A stretch of 64,000 nt of DNA from Acidovorax sp. 106 (GTDB lineage Bacteria > Pseudomonadota > Gammaproteobacteria > Burkholderiales > Burkholderiaceae_C): contig NZ_RCCC01000001.1 of assembly GCF_003663825.1 (NCBI RefSeq), positions 1,744,501 to 1,808,500 on the forward strand, given 5' to 3'. Below are positions 34,440 to 43,482 of this stretch, one piece after another. Below the pieces are notes generated by a model, which did no database searches, had not been told where the DNA came from, and saw only the letters and a program-made list of their open reading frames with translations. Position numbers and translations under genes: made by a program. Every line of letters starts with the position of its first letter. Within the stretch, counting starts at the first letter, position 1.

Positions 34440-34466
34440 GACGTGCGCGCCCATTGGTTTGTGACA
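34440..34466 (-). promoter_or_regulatory. ECF41-type promoter of the sigma factor gene
   Basis: On the reverse strand: -35 TGTCACA (34460-34466), 16-nt spacer, -10 CGTC (34440-34443), about 50 bp before the start codon. It indicates positive autoregulation. Confidence 0.8.
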
Positions 34467-34487
34467 GTGGATCGTGGGTGCTCTTAA

Positions 34488-34528
34488 TTTGATAGCTGTA
34501 AGCGCCCATAGCACAAGCGATGTGACCT
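34488..34528. repeat. Dispersed AGCGCT-type palindromic repeat, copy 5 (degenerate)
   Basis: TTTGATAGCTGTAAGCGC followed by a decayed right arm (CACAAGCGATG). Only the left half resembles the other copies. Confidence 0.5.
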
Positions 34529-34722
34529 TTTCATCGAAATGATTCACCGCGCGCTGCCTGCGTTGTTGTCTGCCCAAACAAGCAAGCTCCCAGAAAGCTG
34601 ACCTGAAATCTTGCAAAAACTGAGGTTCAGCAATGGTTGCGAAGGTCACTGCAGAAATACATATTTGTTAATTTTTGACATTTGGTGATAGTATTTTTTG
34701 ATGCAGATCAAAGATTTTCCAT

Positions 34723-34736
34723 GGTCTTTAAAGACC
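34723..34736. promoter_or_regulatory. Perfect palindrome upstream of chemotaxis receptor 2
   Basis: GGTCTTTAAAGACC is a perfect 14-mer, 154 bp before the receptor start, in an AT-rich stretch that also has TTGACA (34675-34680). Candidate operator. The rest of the 504-bp gap (34388-34890) holds the sigma promoter and a decayed repeat and no gene. Confidence 0.4.
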
Positions 34737-34890
34737 GAAGCTGCAACAGGCGTGCAAGAAGCAGCACGTTGAGCACATGGTTTTGCCGGACTTGGCCGGG
34801 CCAGGGCTGGTGAGAGGGTGAGCGTTGAATCAGGCGGCCACGTGTTCGCTGGTGTGCCGTGGCCTGGAAACCAAACGAATGGGGAAATCT

Positions 34891-36687
34891 ATGAAGAACT
34901 GGAAAATTTCGACCCGCCTTGCAGGAGCCTTTGCGGCCATGGTGCTGCTGATGATGGTGTTGGGCGGTATCAGCTGGGTGCGTTCTGGCCACCAGCGGGC
35001 TGCTTTGAATGACGTGGTCAGTGTGCGGATTCCCATCACCAAAGCACTCGCAGTATTGGATGACGGGGTGAGTGTGCAGGCGATCCAGTTTCGGAATGTG
35101 GCCATCTGGGATACCGAGGAGATTCGCCAGCGGGCATTCACCCAGATTGCATCGGCCCGCGAAGCCGTGGCCGCGCAGTACAAGCAATTGGACAGCTTGG
35201 TGACTTCGCCTGAGGGCAAAGACAAACTGGCCAAGATGCAGGCGGGGCGTGCCAATTTTCTGAAGGTGAGTGACCAGTACCTTGCCCTGATCAAGGAAGG
35301 GCGAAGAGATGAAGCGCTGCAGATGCTGGAGAAGCAATTGCGCCCAGTCCAACTGGAATACCAGGATTTGATCGAGACCCAGCTCGACTTTCAGAACAAG
35401 ATCACCCAGGCCGCTGGAGTGAGGGCTGAGGACGAGGCCTCAGCCCTGCAACGGGATGTTTTGATTGCCTGCGCCGTGATTTTGGGCTTGGCCCTCTTCC
35501 TGGCGATGGCCATCATCCGCTCCATCACCGCCCCCCTGTCACGCGCCGTAGAAGTGGCCGACCAAGTGGCCGCAGGCGACCTCAGCGCCCGCATCGAAGT
35601 CACCTCCACCGACGAAACCGGCCAGCTGCTCGGTGCCCTGCAACGCATGCAGCAAAGCCTGGTGCGCACCGTCTCCGTCGTGCGCCAGAACTCAGAAAGC
35701 GTGGCCTCGGCCAGCGCCGAGATCGCCTCGGGCAACAACGACCTGAGCGCGCGCACCGAACAGCAAGCCTCGGCCTTGGAAGAAACCGCAGCGTCCATGG
35801 AAGAGCTCGGCTCTACCGTGCGCCAAAACGCAGACAACGCCCGCACGGCCAACCAACTGGCCATGAGCGCCTCCACGGTGGCTACGCAAGGCGGAGAAGT
35901 CGTGGCCGAAGTGGTGGAGACCATGAAAGGCATCAACGCCAGCAGCAACAAGATTGCAGACATCATCAGCGTGATCGACGGCATTGCGTTCCAGACCAAC
36001 ATCCTGGCGCTGAACGCCGCGGTGGAAGCCGCGCGAGCAGGCGAACAAGGCCGAGGCTTTGCCGTGGTGGCCTCTGAAGTACGCAACCTGGCAGGGCGCA
36101 GCGCAGAAGCGGCCAAAGAAATCAAAAGCCTGATCATGGCCAGCGTAGAGCGGGTAGAGCAAGGCACCCTGCTGGTAGACAAAGCAGGTAGCACCATGAC
36201 CGAAGTCGTCACCGCCATCCGGCGCGTGACCGACATCATGGGAGAAATCAGCGCGGCCAGCAGCGAGCAAAGCGCAGGCGTAGGCCAAGTGGGCGAAGCC
36301 GTCACGCAAATGGACCAGGCCACACAGCAAAACGCGGCCTTGGTGGAAGAAATGGCGGCAGCGGCCAGCAGCTTGAACAGCCAAGCGGGCGAATTGGTGA
36401 ACGCCGTGGCGGTGTTCAAGCTGGCGCACGATGCCAGCTACAGCGCCCCCAGTGCCCCTGGCGCCAGCTACAGCCCCCGCGCCAGCAGCGCCAGCACCTT
36501 GGGCAAAAGCCCCAGCGCCCGGCCTGCGCTGAGCAAGCCCAAGGCGACAACGGCAAAAGCGCCAGCCCAAAGCAAGCCAGCAGCGAGCTTGGCAGCGCCT
36601 CAAGCGACGGCGCCTGCACCCAAGGCAACGCCAGCACCCAAGGCAGCGAAGGCAGGGGGCAATGACGATGAGTGGGAGAGCTTCTGA
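34891..36687 (+). CDS. Methyl-accepting chemotaxis protein 2
   Basis: 598 residues from ATG 34891, after GGGGA. TM1 about 10-32, periplasmic four-helix-bundle sensor (about 33-185), TM2 about 188-212, HAMP to about 265, signalling domain to about 515 with [22 protein letters not shown] long Ala/Pro/Lys-rich tail (about 530-590) ends in EWESF, the xWExF pentapeptide that tethers the methyltransferase CheR. It is therefore likely a high-abundance-type receptor that can help adapt others. The sensor ligand is unknown. Confidence 0.93.
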   Translation: MKNWKISTRLAGAFAAMVLLMMVLGGISWVRSGHQRAALNDVVSVRIPITKALAVLDDGVSVQAIQFRNVAIWDTEEIRQRAFTQIASAREAVAAQYKQLDSLVTSPEGKDKLAKMQAGRANFLKVSDQYLALIKEGRRDEALQMLEKQLRPVQLEYQDLIETQLDFQNKITQAAGVRAEDEASALQRDVLIACAVILGLALFLAMAIIRSITAPLSRAVEVADQVAAGDLSARIEVTSTDETGQLLGALQRMQQSLVRTVSVVRQNSESVASASAEIASGNNDLSARTEQQASALEETAASMEELGSTVRQNADNARTANQLAMSASTVATQGGEVVAEVVETMKGINASSNKIADIISVIDGIAFQTNILALNAAVEAARAGEQGRGFAVVASEVRNLAGRSAEAAKEIKSLIMASVERVEQGTLLVDKAGSTMTEVVTAIRRVTDIMGEISAASSEQSAGVGQVGEAVTQMDQATQQNAALVEEMAAAASSLNSQAGELVNAVAVFKLAHDASYSAPSAPGASYSPRASSASTLGKSPSARPALSKPKATTAKAPAQSKPAASLAAPQATAPAPKATPAPKAAKAGGNDDEWESF

Positions 36688-36765
36688 GTTGAGCTGACCG
36701 GAGTTGGACGTGAAAGGGCCTGGGGGAGGGCATTGCCTTTCTGCTGCCATTACGCCAGCCGCTAG

Positions 36766-36793
36766 CAAAGCACGCCCAAGGGCGTGCTTTTTT
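36766..36793 (+). terminator. Terminator after chemotaxis receptor 2
   Basis: AAAGCACGCC and GGCGTGCTTT form a perfect 10-bp stem with loop CAAG, followed by a T run. Confidence 0.9.
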
Positions 36794-36823
36794 ATGCCTG
36801 TGCCCGCCCCAAGCCGCAGCAGG

Positions 36824-37096
36824 TCAACGCTGCGTTGGGTGGGCTGGCTGGGTCAGTTGTTCCAGTTGCGTCAGATACGCCATGGCCTGTGCGTTGCTGG
36901 CACCGCACATCTCAGCGGAGGGCATCAACCCGCCACACACCGCTGGCCGATCGGGTTGGCCAAAGATGCGGCACCGTGCGTACTCATCCAGCTGCACGCA
37001 GCGCACCCCCGCGGGCTTGCCGTGCGGCATGCCGGGGATGGGAGAGCTGATGGAAGGGGCGGTGCAGCAGGCGCCGCAGCCAGGGCGGCAATCCAT
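36824..37096 (-). CDS. YkgJ-family cysteine-cluster protein
   Basis: 90 residues. The N-terminus CRPGCGACC has cysteines at 3, 7, 10 and 11, with four more at about 33, 42, 54 and 64, matching the zinc/iron-chelating CxxxCxxCC family (UPF0153). The biochemical role is unknown for the family. It stands alone between two transcription units. Confidence 0.85.
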   Translation of the reverse strand: MDCRPGCGACCTAPSISSPIPGMPHGKPAGVRCVQLDEYARCRIFGQPDRPAVCGGLMPSAEMCGASNAQAMAYLTQLEQLTQPAHPTQR

Positions 37097-37099
37097 GGG

Positions 37100-37167
37100 T
37101 TTGCTATGGTTTATATAGCTGCTAGCGCTTGCTAAATAAGCGCTAGGGCTTGTTTTGACTCAAATAT
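37100..37167. repeat. Dispersed AGCGCT-type palindromic repeat, copy 6
   Basis: The most complete copy: TTTGCTATGG flank, ATATAGCTGCTAGCGCTT, loop, AAGCGCTAGGGCTT, then GTTTTGACTCAAATAT. It lies between ykgJ and the FMN reductase gene, both on the minus strand. Confidence 0.85.
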
Positions 37168-37169
37168 GT

Positions 37170-37775
37170 TTAGGATTGGCCTGCAGCGTCGCCGTGCAGG
37201 CGGCCTGCGGCCCATAGCACCTGGTCCACCACGGCACGCACGCGGTCGCGGTGGGCGGGCTGGAGCAGGGCGCCGCTGTCATCGAATGCACTGCCTGCCG
37301 AGCCCAGGGCAAACGCCTTAGGGGCCAGCCAGCATTCGAGGTTGGTGAGCAAGGGGCCCAAATGGCTTTGCGAACGCAGGCCGCCCAGAGCCCCAGGCGA
37401 TGCGCTGAGCATGCCCACCACCTTGCCCCGGAAGGAGCGCGTGCCGTCTTGCCAGACCGGGTCGCCCTTGATGGGGCTGGAGGCCCAGTCGAGGGTGTTC
37501 TTGAGCAGGGCGGTGTAGCTGCCGTTGTATTCGGGCGAGCAGATGATCCAGGCAGGGTGGTCGAGCAGCACCTGTTTGAGCCGCGCCACATCGGCCGGGG
37601 TGCCTTGGGCTTCGAGGTCTGCGTTGTAGAGCGGAATGTCAAAGTCAGACAGCTCCAGCAGCGTAACGCTGGCACCCGCATCGCGCGCGATGGCAGCGGT
37701 GGCGTGGGCCAATTTGCGGTTGAACGACTGCTGGCGGGTGCTGCCTGCGAAGATGAGGAGTTGGGCGTTAGGCAT
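37170..37775 (-). CDS. NADPH-dependent FMN reductase family protein
   Basis: 201 residues from ATG 37775 (ATG 37784 is equally possible). Flavodoxin-like fold with FMN-phosphate loop [13 protein letters not shown] and the conserved [18 protein letters not shown], then [13 protein letters not shown]. Members reduce quinones, azo dyes, chromate or free flavin with NAD(P)H. Its upstream region holds a perfect parS site shared with the mnmG leader. Substrate not predictable. Confidence 0.9.
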   Translation of the reverse strand: MPNAQLLIFAGSTRQQSFNRKLAHATAAIARDAGASVTLLELSDFDIPLYNADLEAQGTPADVARLKQVLLDHPAWIICSPEYNGSYTALLKNTLDWASSPIKGDPVWQDGTRSFRGKVVGMLSASPGALGGLRSQSHLGPLLTNLECWLAPKAFALGSAGSAFDDSGALLQPAHRDRVRAVVDQVLWAAGRLHGDAAGQS

Positions 37776-37821
37776 GGGTGCCATTGAATCACACCGGGTG
37801 GACAGGATTCCTGCGCAGGGG

Positions 37822-37837
37822 TGTTTCACGTGAAACA
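37822..37837. other. parS site 2 (perfect)
   Basis: TGTTTCACGTGAAACA, a perfect 16-bp palindrome equal to the parS consensus bound by chromosomal ParB. It lies between the FMN reductase gene and mnmG, 3.6 kb before parA. Confidence 0.95.
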
Positions 37838-38029
37838 AGGGGGCTTGCCGGGGCGCGTTACCACCTGCTCCAAGGGCCATGCGCAGACACAAAGCGCGCA
37901 AAGTGGGAAAATCAGGGGTTACCCGCAATCGCCCTGGCCTGCGCCGACAGCACCCTGTGCCCGGCCCGGCAGCGCGATCTTGCTGCTGGTGTTTTTTTAT
38001 CGGGCCCGCCAGGGCCCCGGAGCGCTCCC

Positions 38030-40018
38030 ATGTTGTACCCCCAGGAATTTGATGTGATCGTCGTCGGCGGTGGCCATGCTGGCACCGAGGCCGCGCTGGC
38101 CGCTGCCCGCATGGGCAGCAAAACCTTGCTGCTGTCCCACAACATCGAGACCCTGGGGCAGATGAGTTGCAACCCCAGCATTGGCGGCATTGGCAAGGGC
38201 CACTTGGTCAAAGAGGTGGATGCCTTGGGCGGCGCGATGGCGCTGGCGACGGACGAGGGCGGCATCCAGTTTCGCATTCTCAACAGCTCCAAAGGCCCTG
38301 CGGTGCGTGCCACACGGGCGCAGGCCGACCGCATTTTGTACAAGGCCGCCATCCGCCGCATGCTGGAGAACCAGCCCAATCTGTGGCTGTTCCAGCAGGC
38401 GGTGGACGACCTGATGGTGGAGGGCGACCGCGTGGTGGGAGCGGTGACGCAGGTGGGCATTCGGTTCCGCTCGCGCACGGTAGTGCTGACGGCAGGAACC
38501 TTCCTCGACGGCAAGATCCACGTAGGCCTGAATAACTACGCCGCAGGCCGGGCAGGGGACCCACCCGCCGTGTCGCTGTCGGCACGCCTCAAGGAGCTGA
38601 AGCTACCGCAAGGGCGCCTCAAAACGGGTACGCCTCCGCGCATTGACGGCCGCAGCATCGACTTCAGCCAGTGCGAGGAGCAGCCCGGCGATGGCATGCC
38701 CGGTGGGGTGAACGAAGGCACCGTGCCTGTGTTCAGCTTTATGGGCAATGCGCAGATGCACCCGCAGCAAATGCCGTGCTGGATCACCCACACCAACGAG
38801 CGCACGCACGAGATCATCCGCAGTGGCTTTGACCGCAGCCCCATGTTCACCGGCAAGATCGAAGGCGTGGGCCCGCGCTATTGCCCGAGTGTCGAAGACA
38901 AGATCAACCGCTTTGCCGACAAGGACAGCCACCAGATTTTCCTGGAGCCCGAAGGCCTGACTACGCACGAGTACTACCCCAACGGCATCAGCACCAGTTT
39001 GCCGTTCGACATCCAGTACGACCTGGTGCGCAGCATGAAGGGACTGGAAAACGCGCACATCCTGCGCCCCGGCTACGCCATTGAGTACGACTACTTTGAC
39101 CCGCGCTCGCTCAAGAGCAGCTTTGAGACGCGCCAGATCCAGGGTCTGTTCTTTGCCGGGCAGATCAACGGCACCACGGGCTATGAAGAGGCGGCAGCGC
39201 AAGGCTTGTTTGCGGGCATCAATGCCGCGCTGCAATGCCGTGGCGAGGCCGCCTGGCTGCCCGGCCGGGATGAGGCCTACCTGGGTGTATTGGTGGACGA
39301 CCTCATCACCAAGGGCGTGACCGAGCCCTACCGCATGTTCACCAGCCGCGCCGAGTTTCGCCTGCAGCTGCGCGAGGACAACGCCGACATGCGCCTGACC
39401 GAGGCTGGCCGCAAGATGGGCCTGGTGGACGATGCGCGCTGGGACGCCTTCAGCCGCAAGCGCGACGCTGTTTCACGTGAAACAGAGCGCCTCAAAGCCA
39501 CCTGGGTGAACCCGCGCAACCTTCCCGCAGCCGAGTCTGAGCGCGTGCTGGGCAAGAGCATTGAGCACGAGTACAACCTGTTTGAACTGCTGCGCCGCCC
39601 AGATGTGTCGTACCAGGCGCTGGCCAGTATGGATGGCGGCAAATACACCAGCCCCGGTGTTTCACGTGAAACGCTGGGTGACCTGAGTGAGTCGGTCATT
39701 GAACAAGTGGAGATTGCGGCCAAGTACGCGGGCTACATTGACCGCCAGAAGGGTGAGGTGGAGCGTGCTGCCCATTACGAAAAATTGCGCCTGCCCGCCG
39801 AGCTGGACTACATGCAGGTGACGGCACTCAGCATTGAGGCCCGCCAGGCACTGACGCGCCACCGCCCTGAAACCCTGGGCCAGGCCTCGCGCATCACGGG
39901 CATCACCCCCGCCGCGATTTCGCTGCTGATGGTGCATTTGAAAAAAGGCGGCTTCAAGGACTTTGCCTTGCCTACGGACAAGGTGACGGCCAAGGCCGAG
40001 GGCGAGGTGGCTGCATGA
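38030..40018 (+). CDS. mnmG: tRNA U34 carboxymethylaminomethyl-modifying enzyme, FAD subunit
   Basis: 662 residues from ATG 38030 ([22 protein letters not shown]); a longer open frame upstream has no family similarity. With MnmE it modifies the wobble uridine of several tRNAs. Present: the FAD-binding [17 protein letters not shown], the [16 protein letters not shown] signature, the [13 protein letters not shown] segment and the helical C-terminus that contacts MnmE. It overlaps rsmG by 4 bp. Its coding region carries two parS sites, at 39469 and 39658, which the protein sequence tolerates as VSRET. Confidence 0.97.
   Translation: MLYPQEFDVIVVGGGHAGTEAALAAARMGSKTLLLSHNIETLGQMSCNPSIGGIGKGHLVKEVDALGGAMALATDEGGIQFRILNSSKGPAVRATRAQADRILYKAAIRRMLENQPNLWLFQQAVDDLMVEGDRVVGAVTQVGIRFRSRTVVLTAGTFLDGKIHVGLNNYAAGRAGDPPAVSLSARLKELKLPQGRLKTGTPPRIDGRSIDFSQCEEQPGDGMPGGVNEGTVPVFSFMGNAQMHPQQMPCWITHTNERTHEIIRSGFDRSPMFTGKIEGVGPRYCPSVEDKINRFADKDSHQIFLEPEGLTTHEYYPNGISTSLPFDIQYDLVRSMKGLENAHILRPGYAIEYDYFDPRSLKSSFETRQIQGLFFAGQINGTTGYEEAAAQGLFAGINAALQCRGEAAWLPGRDEAYLGVLVDDLITKGVTEPYRMFTSRAEFRLQLREDNADMRLTEAGRKMGLVDDARWDAFSRKRDAVSRETERLKATWVNPRNLPAAESERVLGKSIEHEYNLFELLRRPDVSYQALASMDGGKYTSPGVSRETLGDLSESVIEQVEIAAKYAGYIDRQKGEVERAAHYEKLRLPAELDYMQVTALSIEARQALTRHRPETLGQASRITGITPAAISLLMVHLKKGGFKDFALPTDKVTAKAEGEVAA
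39469..39484. other. parS site 3 (perfect, inside mnmG)
   Basis: A perfect TGTTTCACGTGAAACA within codons for AVSRETE of MnmG. Confidence 0.95.
39658..39673. other. parS site 4 (15 of 16, inside mnmG)
   Basis: TGTTTCACGTGAAACG, one change at the last base, within codons for GVSRETL, 189 bp after site 3. Confidence 0.93.
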
Positions 40019-40686
40019 GCGCCGTGACCCACGACGCTTTGCAAGCGCGCCTGCAAGAGGGTGCCCAGGCCCTGGGTTTGGCCCTGACCGATGCGCAGCT
40101 TGCGCAGTTGATGGAGTTCCTGTCCCTGCTGCAAAAGTGGAACAAGGTCTACAACCTGACGGCGGTGCGCGACCCGCAAGAGATGCTGACGCACCACCTG
40201 CTCGACAGCCTGGCTGCCGTGGCGCCACTGCGCCGCCATGTAACGACCTTGGGGCGGGGCGGGGCGGGCGTGAGACTGCTGGATGTGGGTTCGGGCGGTG
40301 GCCTGCCCGGTGTGGTGTTTGCCATCTGCTGCCCGGATGTGGATGTGAGTTGCGTGGACACGGTGGGCAAAAAGGCCGCCTTCATCCAGCAAGCGGCGGT
40401 AGCACTCAAGCTGCCCAACCTGCATGGCGTGCACGCACGGGTGGAGACGCTGACCACGCCGTTTGACATCGTCAGCTGCCGGGCGTTTGCCTCGCTGCCT
40501 GATTTTGTGACTTGGTCGCGCTCGGCCCTGGCCGCGCCGCATGGCGTGTGGCTGGCCATGAAGGGCAAGCACCCTGAGGATGAAATCGCTGCATTGCCTG
40601 CTGACGTCGCGGTGTTTCACGTGGAACAACTCACGGTGCCCGGGCTGGATGCAGAGCGCTGTATTGTCTGGATGAAGCCCGCATAA
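40015..40686 (+). CDS. rsmG: 16S rRNA G527 N7-methyltransferase
   Basis: 223 residues, overlapping mnmG by 4 bp (ATGA). It methylates G527 of 16S rRNA. The class I SAM site is [18 protein letters not shown], preceded by [15 protein letters not shown] that is typical of RsmG (GidB). The 3' part carries a parS variant at 40613. The mnmG-rsmG pair near parAB is a common origin-proximal arrangement. Confidence 0.96.
   Translation: MSAVTHDALQARLQEGAQALGLALTDAQLAQLMEFLSLLQKWNKVYNLTAVRDPQEMLTHHLLDSLAAVAPLRRHVTTLGRGGAGVRLLDVGSGGGLPGVVFAICCPDVDVSCVDTVGKKAAFIQQAAVALKLPNLHGVHARVETLTTPFDIVSCRAFASLPDFVTWSRSALAAPHGVWLAMKGKHPEDEIAALPADVAVFHVEQLTVPGLDAERCIVWMKPA
40613..40628. other. parS site 5 (15 of 16, inside rsmG)
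   Basis: TGTTTCACGTGGAACA, one internal change, in codons for VFHVEQL of RsmG, 0.8 kb before parA. Confidence 0.9.
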
Positions 40687-40830
40687 GCTGGTCGGGGCGC
40701 GCTCTTCGGGGCTGGTGCTTGGGCCGTGCTGCGTTGGAGGCGCTGCTTCCGAAAAAGCGTCGCTTAAACTCGGCCTTGTTATTGCGCAGTTTTCGCTGCA
40801 TTCCCCATCGTCACGGCACCGGGAGAAATC

Positions 40831-41445
40831 ATGTTTGGCATTGCTGACTACGGCGCTTTTGTCGCCGCCATTGTGTTGTTCCTGGCCATTCCAGGCCCCG
40901 GCAATTTGGCGCTCATCACCTCGACCAGCAAGGGTGGCATTCGCGGCGGCCTGGCGGCCACGATGGGGGTGATTGCGGGCGACCAAGTGCTGATGTGGGC
41001 GGCGGTGGCGGGCGTGGCCGCATTGCTGGCCACCTACCCCACAGCGTTTGTGGCGGTGCAGTGGCTGGGCGCTGCCTACCTGGGGTGGCTGGGGTTCAAG
41101 ATGCTCACGGCCAAGCCCGGTGCCAAGCCGGTGCTGAACATCGAGCCGCGCCACTACTTCAAGCAGGCTGGGTTGATCACGCTGCTCAACCCCAAGGCGA
41201 TTGTGTTTTACATGGCGTTCTTCCCGCTGTTTGTGGACCCAGCCCACCACCAGGGCCTGCTCACCTTTGGGGTGATGGCGGCCACCGTGGCCGCCTTGAC
41301 CTTTGTGTACGGCCTGGGGGCCGTATTGCTGACCCACCACCTGGCTGAGCGCATGCGCGCCAACCCCCGCATTGGCCGCGTGCTGGAAAAGCTGGCCGGC
41401 GTCTTCCTCATCGGTTTCGGCATCAAGCTGGCCATCTCCAAGTAA
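40831..41445 (+). CDS. LysE/RhtB-family amino-acid exporter
   Basis: 204 residues with about six membrane segments. The N-terminal family motif AIPGPGNLALITSTSKGGIRGGL is present (shown here as two overlapping segments around residues 14-36) and LLNPKAIVFYMAFFP is typical. It exports amino acids or homoserine-like metabolites. It lies 16 bp before parA and may share its transcript. The substrate is not assigned. Confidence 0.9.
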   Translation: MFGIADYGAFVAAIVLFLAIPGPGNLALITSTSKGGIRGGLAATMGVIAGDQVLMWAAVAGVAALLATYPTAFVAVQWLGAAYLGWLGFKMLTAKPGAKPVLNIEPRHYFKQAGLITLLNPKAIVFYMAFFPLFVDPAHHQGLLTFGVMAATVAALTFVYGLGAVLLTHHLAERMRANPRIGRVLEKLAGVFLIGFGIKLAISK

Positions 41446-41460
41446 CTCGAACACCTCCAC

Positions 41461-42267
41461 ATGGCCAAAATTTTCTGTATTGCCAACCAAAAGGGCGGCG
41501 TGGGCAAAACCACCACCACCGTCAACCTGGCCGCAGGTCTGGCCAAAATTGGCCAACGTGTGCTGATGGTGGACCTGGATCCCCAAGGCAATGCCACCAT
41601 GGGCTCGGGCGTAGACAAGCGCCAGCTGGAGCTGTCGGTGTACGACGTGCTGCTGGAATCCGCCTCGGTCCAAGAGGCGGCGGTGCTGTCGGACAAATGC
41701 GGTTACTGGGTGCTGGGCGCCAACCGCGAACTGGCCGGTGCCGAGGTCGAACTGGTGGCCCTGGAGCACCGCGAAAAGCGCCTGAAGGCCGCGCTGGCCG
41801 AGGCCGATGCAGACTATGACTTCGTGCTCATCGACTGCCCTCCGTCCTTGAGCATGCTCACCCTCAACGGCCTGTGCAGCGCCCACGGCGTCATCGTGCC
41901 CATGCAGTGCGAATACTTTGCGCTCGAGGGCCTGACCGATCTGGTCAACACCATCAAGCAGGTGCACGCCAATCTCAATGCCGATTTGCAGGTGATTGGC
42001 CTGCTGCGCGTGATGTTTGACCCGCGCATCACGCTGCAGCAGCAGGTGAGTGAGCAGCTCAAGGACCACTTTGGCGACAAGGTGTTCAACACCGTCATCC
42101 CCCGCAACGTGCGCTTGGCCGAGGCCCCCAGCTACGGCGTGCCGGGCGTGGTGTTTGACCCCTCGGCCAAGGGCAGCCACGCGTTTGTGGACTTTGCCAA
42201 GGAGATGGTCGATCGCGTTAAGCGCATGGGGATTGGAGATAAAAAGACCTCCAAGGCGCAACCATAA
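41461..42267 (+). CDS. parA: Chromosome-partitioning ATPase ParA
   Basis: 268 residues. Deviant Walker A KGGVGKTTTTVNLAAGLA, Walker A' VDLDPQGNAT and Walker B DFVLIDCPPSLSML are intact. It forms nucleoid-bound ATP dimers that move ParB-parS complexes at chromosome segregation. It has the short N-terminus of chromosomal (type Ib-like/Soj) ParA, with no regulatory helix-turn-helix. parB follows after three small genes. Confidence 0.96.
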   Translation: MAKIFCIANQKGGVGKTTTTVNLAAGLAKIGQRVLMVDLDPQGNATMGSGVDKRQLELSVYDVLLESASVQEAAVLSDKCGYWVLGANRELAGAEVELVALEHREKRLKAALAEADADYDFVLIDCPPSLSMLTLNGLCSAHGVIVPMQCEYFALEGLTDLVNTIKQVHANLNADLQVIGLLRVMFDPRITLQQQVSEQLKDHFGDKVFNTVIPRNVRLAEAPSYGVPGVVFDPSAKGSHAFVDFAKEMVDRVKRMGIGDKKTSKAQP

Positions 42268-42300
42268 AGCGCTACAAGCTATAAAAATGATAGCAATTAA
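42265..42300. repeat. Partial AGCGCT-type repeat, copy 7, overlapping a start codon
   Basis: TAAAGCGCTACAAGCTATAAAAATGATAGCAATT has the half-arm and the ATAGCAATT flank of copy 3. It overlaps the parA stop codon and supplies the ATG (42287) of the next gene. Confidence 0.55.
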
Positions 42301-42838
42301 GCCCTCCAATGTGCTCCTGTTGCCCGGCTGGCAAAACTCGGGCCCCGACCACTGGCAAAGTCGCTGGGTGCGTCTGCACGGCTACCAGCGCGTGGAGCAG
42401 CACGACTGGATGCGCCCGCTGCGTGGCGATTGGTCGGCCCGCCTGGAAGAGACCGTGGCCGATGCCGATGGCCCCGTGCTGCTGGTGGCGCACAGCCTGG
42501 GCTGCGTGCTCACCGCCTGGTGGGCCAGCCACACCCGCCACGCCGCCAAGGTGCGCGGCGCGCTGCTGGTCGCCCCGGGCGATGTGGAGCGGCCTGACGT
42601 CGCGGCCATGATCCACGGCTGGGCGCCCATTGCGCGCCAGCCTCTGCCGTTCCCGGCCCTGCTGGTGGGCAGCCAGAGCGACCCGTACTGCAGCTACGAG
42701 CGCGTGCAGGGCCTGGGCGAGGCCTGGGGTGCGCGGTTTGTGGACTACGGCGAGCGTGGCCATATCAATGCGGAATCCGGGCTGGGCGACTGGGAAGAGG
42801 GGCACGGCTGGTTGACCCAGTTGGCCCAGGCGGCATGA
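42287..42838 (+). CDS. RBBP9/YdeN-family serine hydrolase
   Basis: 183 residues. Alpha/beta hydrolase of the small RBBP9/YdeN type: LLLPGWQNSGPDHWQSRW near the start, nucleophile serine in LVAHSLGCVL, aspartate in VGSQSDPYCS, histidine in GERGHINAESGLG. The first codons lie in a repeat remnant, so translation might instead begin at GTG 42311. It lies between parA and parB with a 4-bp overlap to the next gene. The substrate is unknown. Confidence 0.86.
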   Translation: MIAIKPSNVLLLPGWQNSGPDHWQSRWVRLHGYQRVEQHDWMRPLRGDWSARLEETVADADGPVLLVAHSLGCVLTAWWASHTRHAAKVRGALLVAPGDVERPDVAAMIHGWAPIARQPLPFPALLVGSQSDPYCSYERVQGLGEAWGARFVDYGERGHINAESGLGDWEEGHGWLTQLAQAA

Positions 42839-43110
42839 GCCGCTGGGCCCTGTGGCGCAAGCGCCCGCCAGCGGCTGACGGCGCACAGCCCTCGGTAGCC
42901 CCGCGCCCGCGCCGCCCTGTGCAGCTGTATGTGCCGCTGGATGCGCTGCAAGTGGTGCTGGCCTGGTTACTGCCCAGTGGCGCTGTGGTGGTGGCTGCGT
43001 TGGGTCAATTTGCGCTGGCCCTGGTGCTGCTGGCCGTGGCCTGGGGCGTGTGGCTGCGCTTGTGGCGCAGCCGCAAAAAGCGCCGTGCCGCGCAACAGGC
43101 CACGCATTGA
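42835..43110 (+). CDS. Small hydrophobic protein of unknown function
   Basis: 91 residues. Basic N-terminus, about two adjoining membrane segments (residues 38-75), and a strongly basic C-terminus (RLWRSRKKRRAAQQ), so an inner-membrane hairpin with both ends in the cytoplasm is plausible. ATGA overlap with the hydrolase supports that it is translated. I do not recognise the family. Confidence 0.65.
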   Translation: MSRWALWRKRPPAADGAQPSVAPRPRRPVQLYVPLDALQVVLAWLLPSGAVVVAALGQFALALVLLAVAWGVWLRLWRSRKKRRAAQQATH

Positions 43111-43128
43111 AACCTGAATCTCCGATTT

Positions 43129-43425
43129 ATGTCCAAAACCCATCTGATTTCGACGGCAGACCAATTACCCCGCGCCTGGAGCTCCAGCATCGTGGGCCAA
43201 GCCGCTGGCGCCAAGGTGAAGGTGCTGCGCATGGACGATGCCGCCTACCCCAACGAGTCGCACGACTTTGATGAAGCGCTGCTGGTGCTTGAAGGCTGCA
43301 TGCGCCTGGACCTGCAAGGGCAGGTCACCGAAGTGGGGGCGGGCGAGGTGTTCATTGTCCCTGCGGGCGTCCCCCACGCGGTGGCGCCCGGCAGCCACGG
43401 CACGCTGGTGATCATTGATCGATAA
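43129..43425 (+). CDS. Cupin-domain protein
   Basis: 98 residues, a single small cupin barrel. The metal-binding motifs are partly kept: SHDFDEALLVLEG and GEVFIVPAGVPHAVAP. Such one-domain cupins bind metals or small ligands; no enzyme activity can be assigned. It lies in the parA-parB interval, 18 bp after the previous gene. Confidence 0.85.
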   Translation: MSKTHLISTADQLPRAWSSSIVGQAAGAKVKVLRMDDAAYPNESHDFDEALLVLEGCMRLDLQGQVTEVGAGEVFIVPAGVPHAVAPGSHGTLVIIDR

Positions 43426-43482
43426 GCCCTGGCGGCCAGACCTTTTCGCTGTTACTGATTCCGAATCATAGAAAGCCATCAC

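Noticed and set aside
37778..38029. N-terminal extension of mnmG by 84 codons
   Set aside because: It runs through the parS site and has no similarity to MnmG, whose conserved start is at 38030.
39808..42309. Minus-strand open frame (833 codons) across mnmG, rsmG, the LysE gene and parA
   Set aside because: It crosses four confident genes on the other strand and encodes low-complexity His/Gln-rich sequence.
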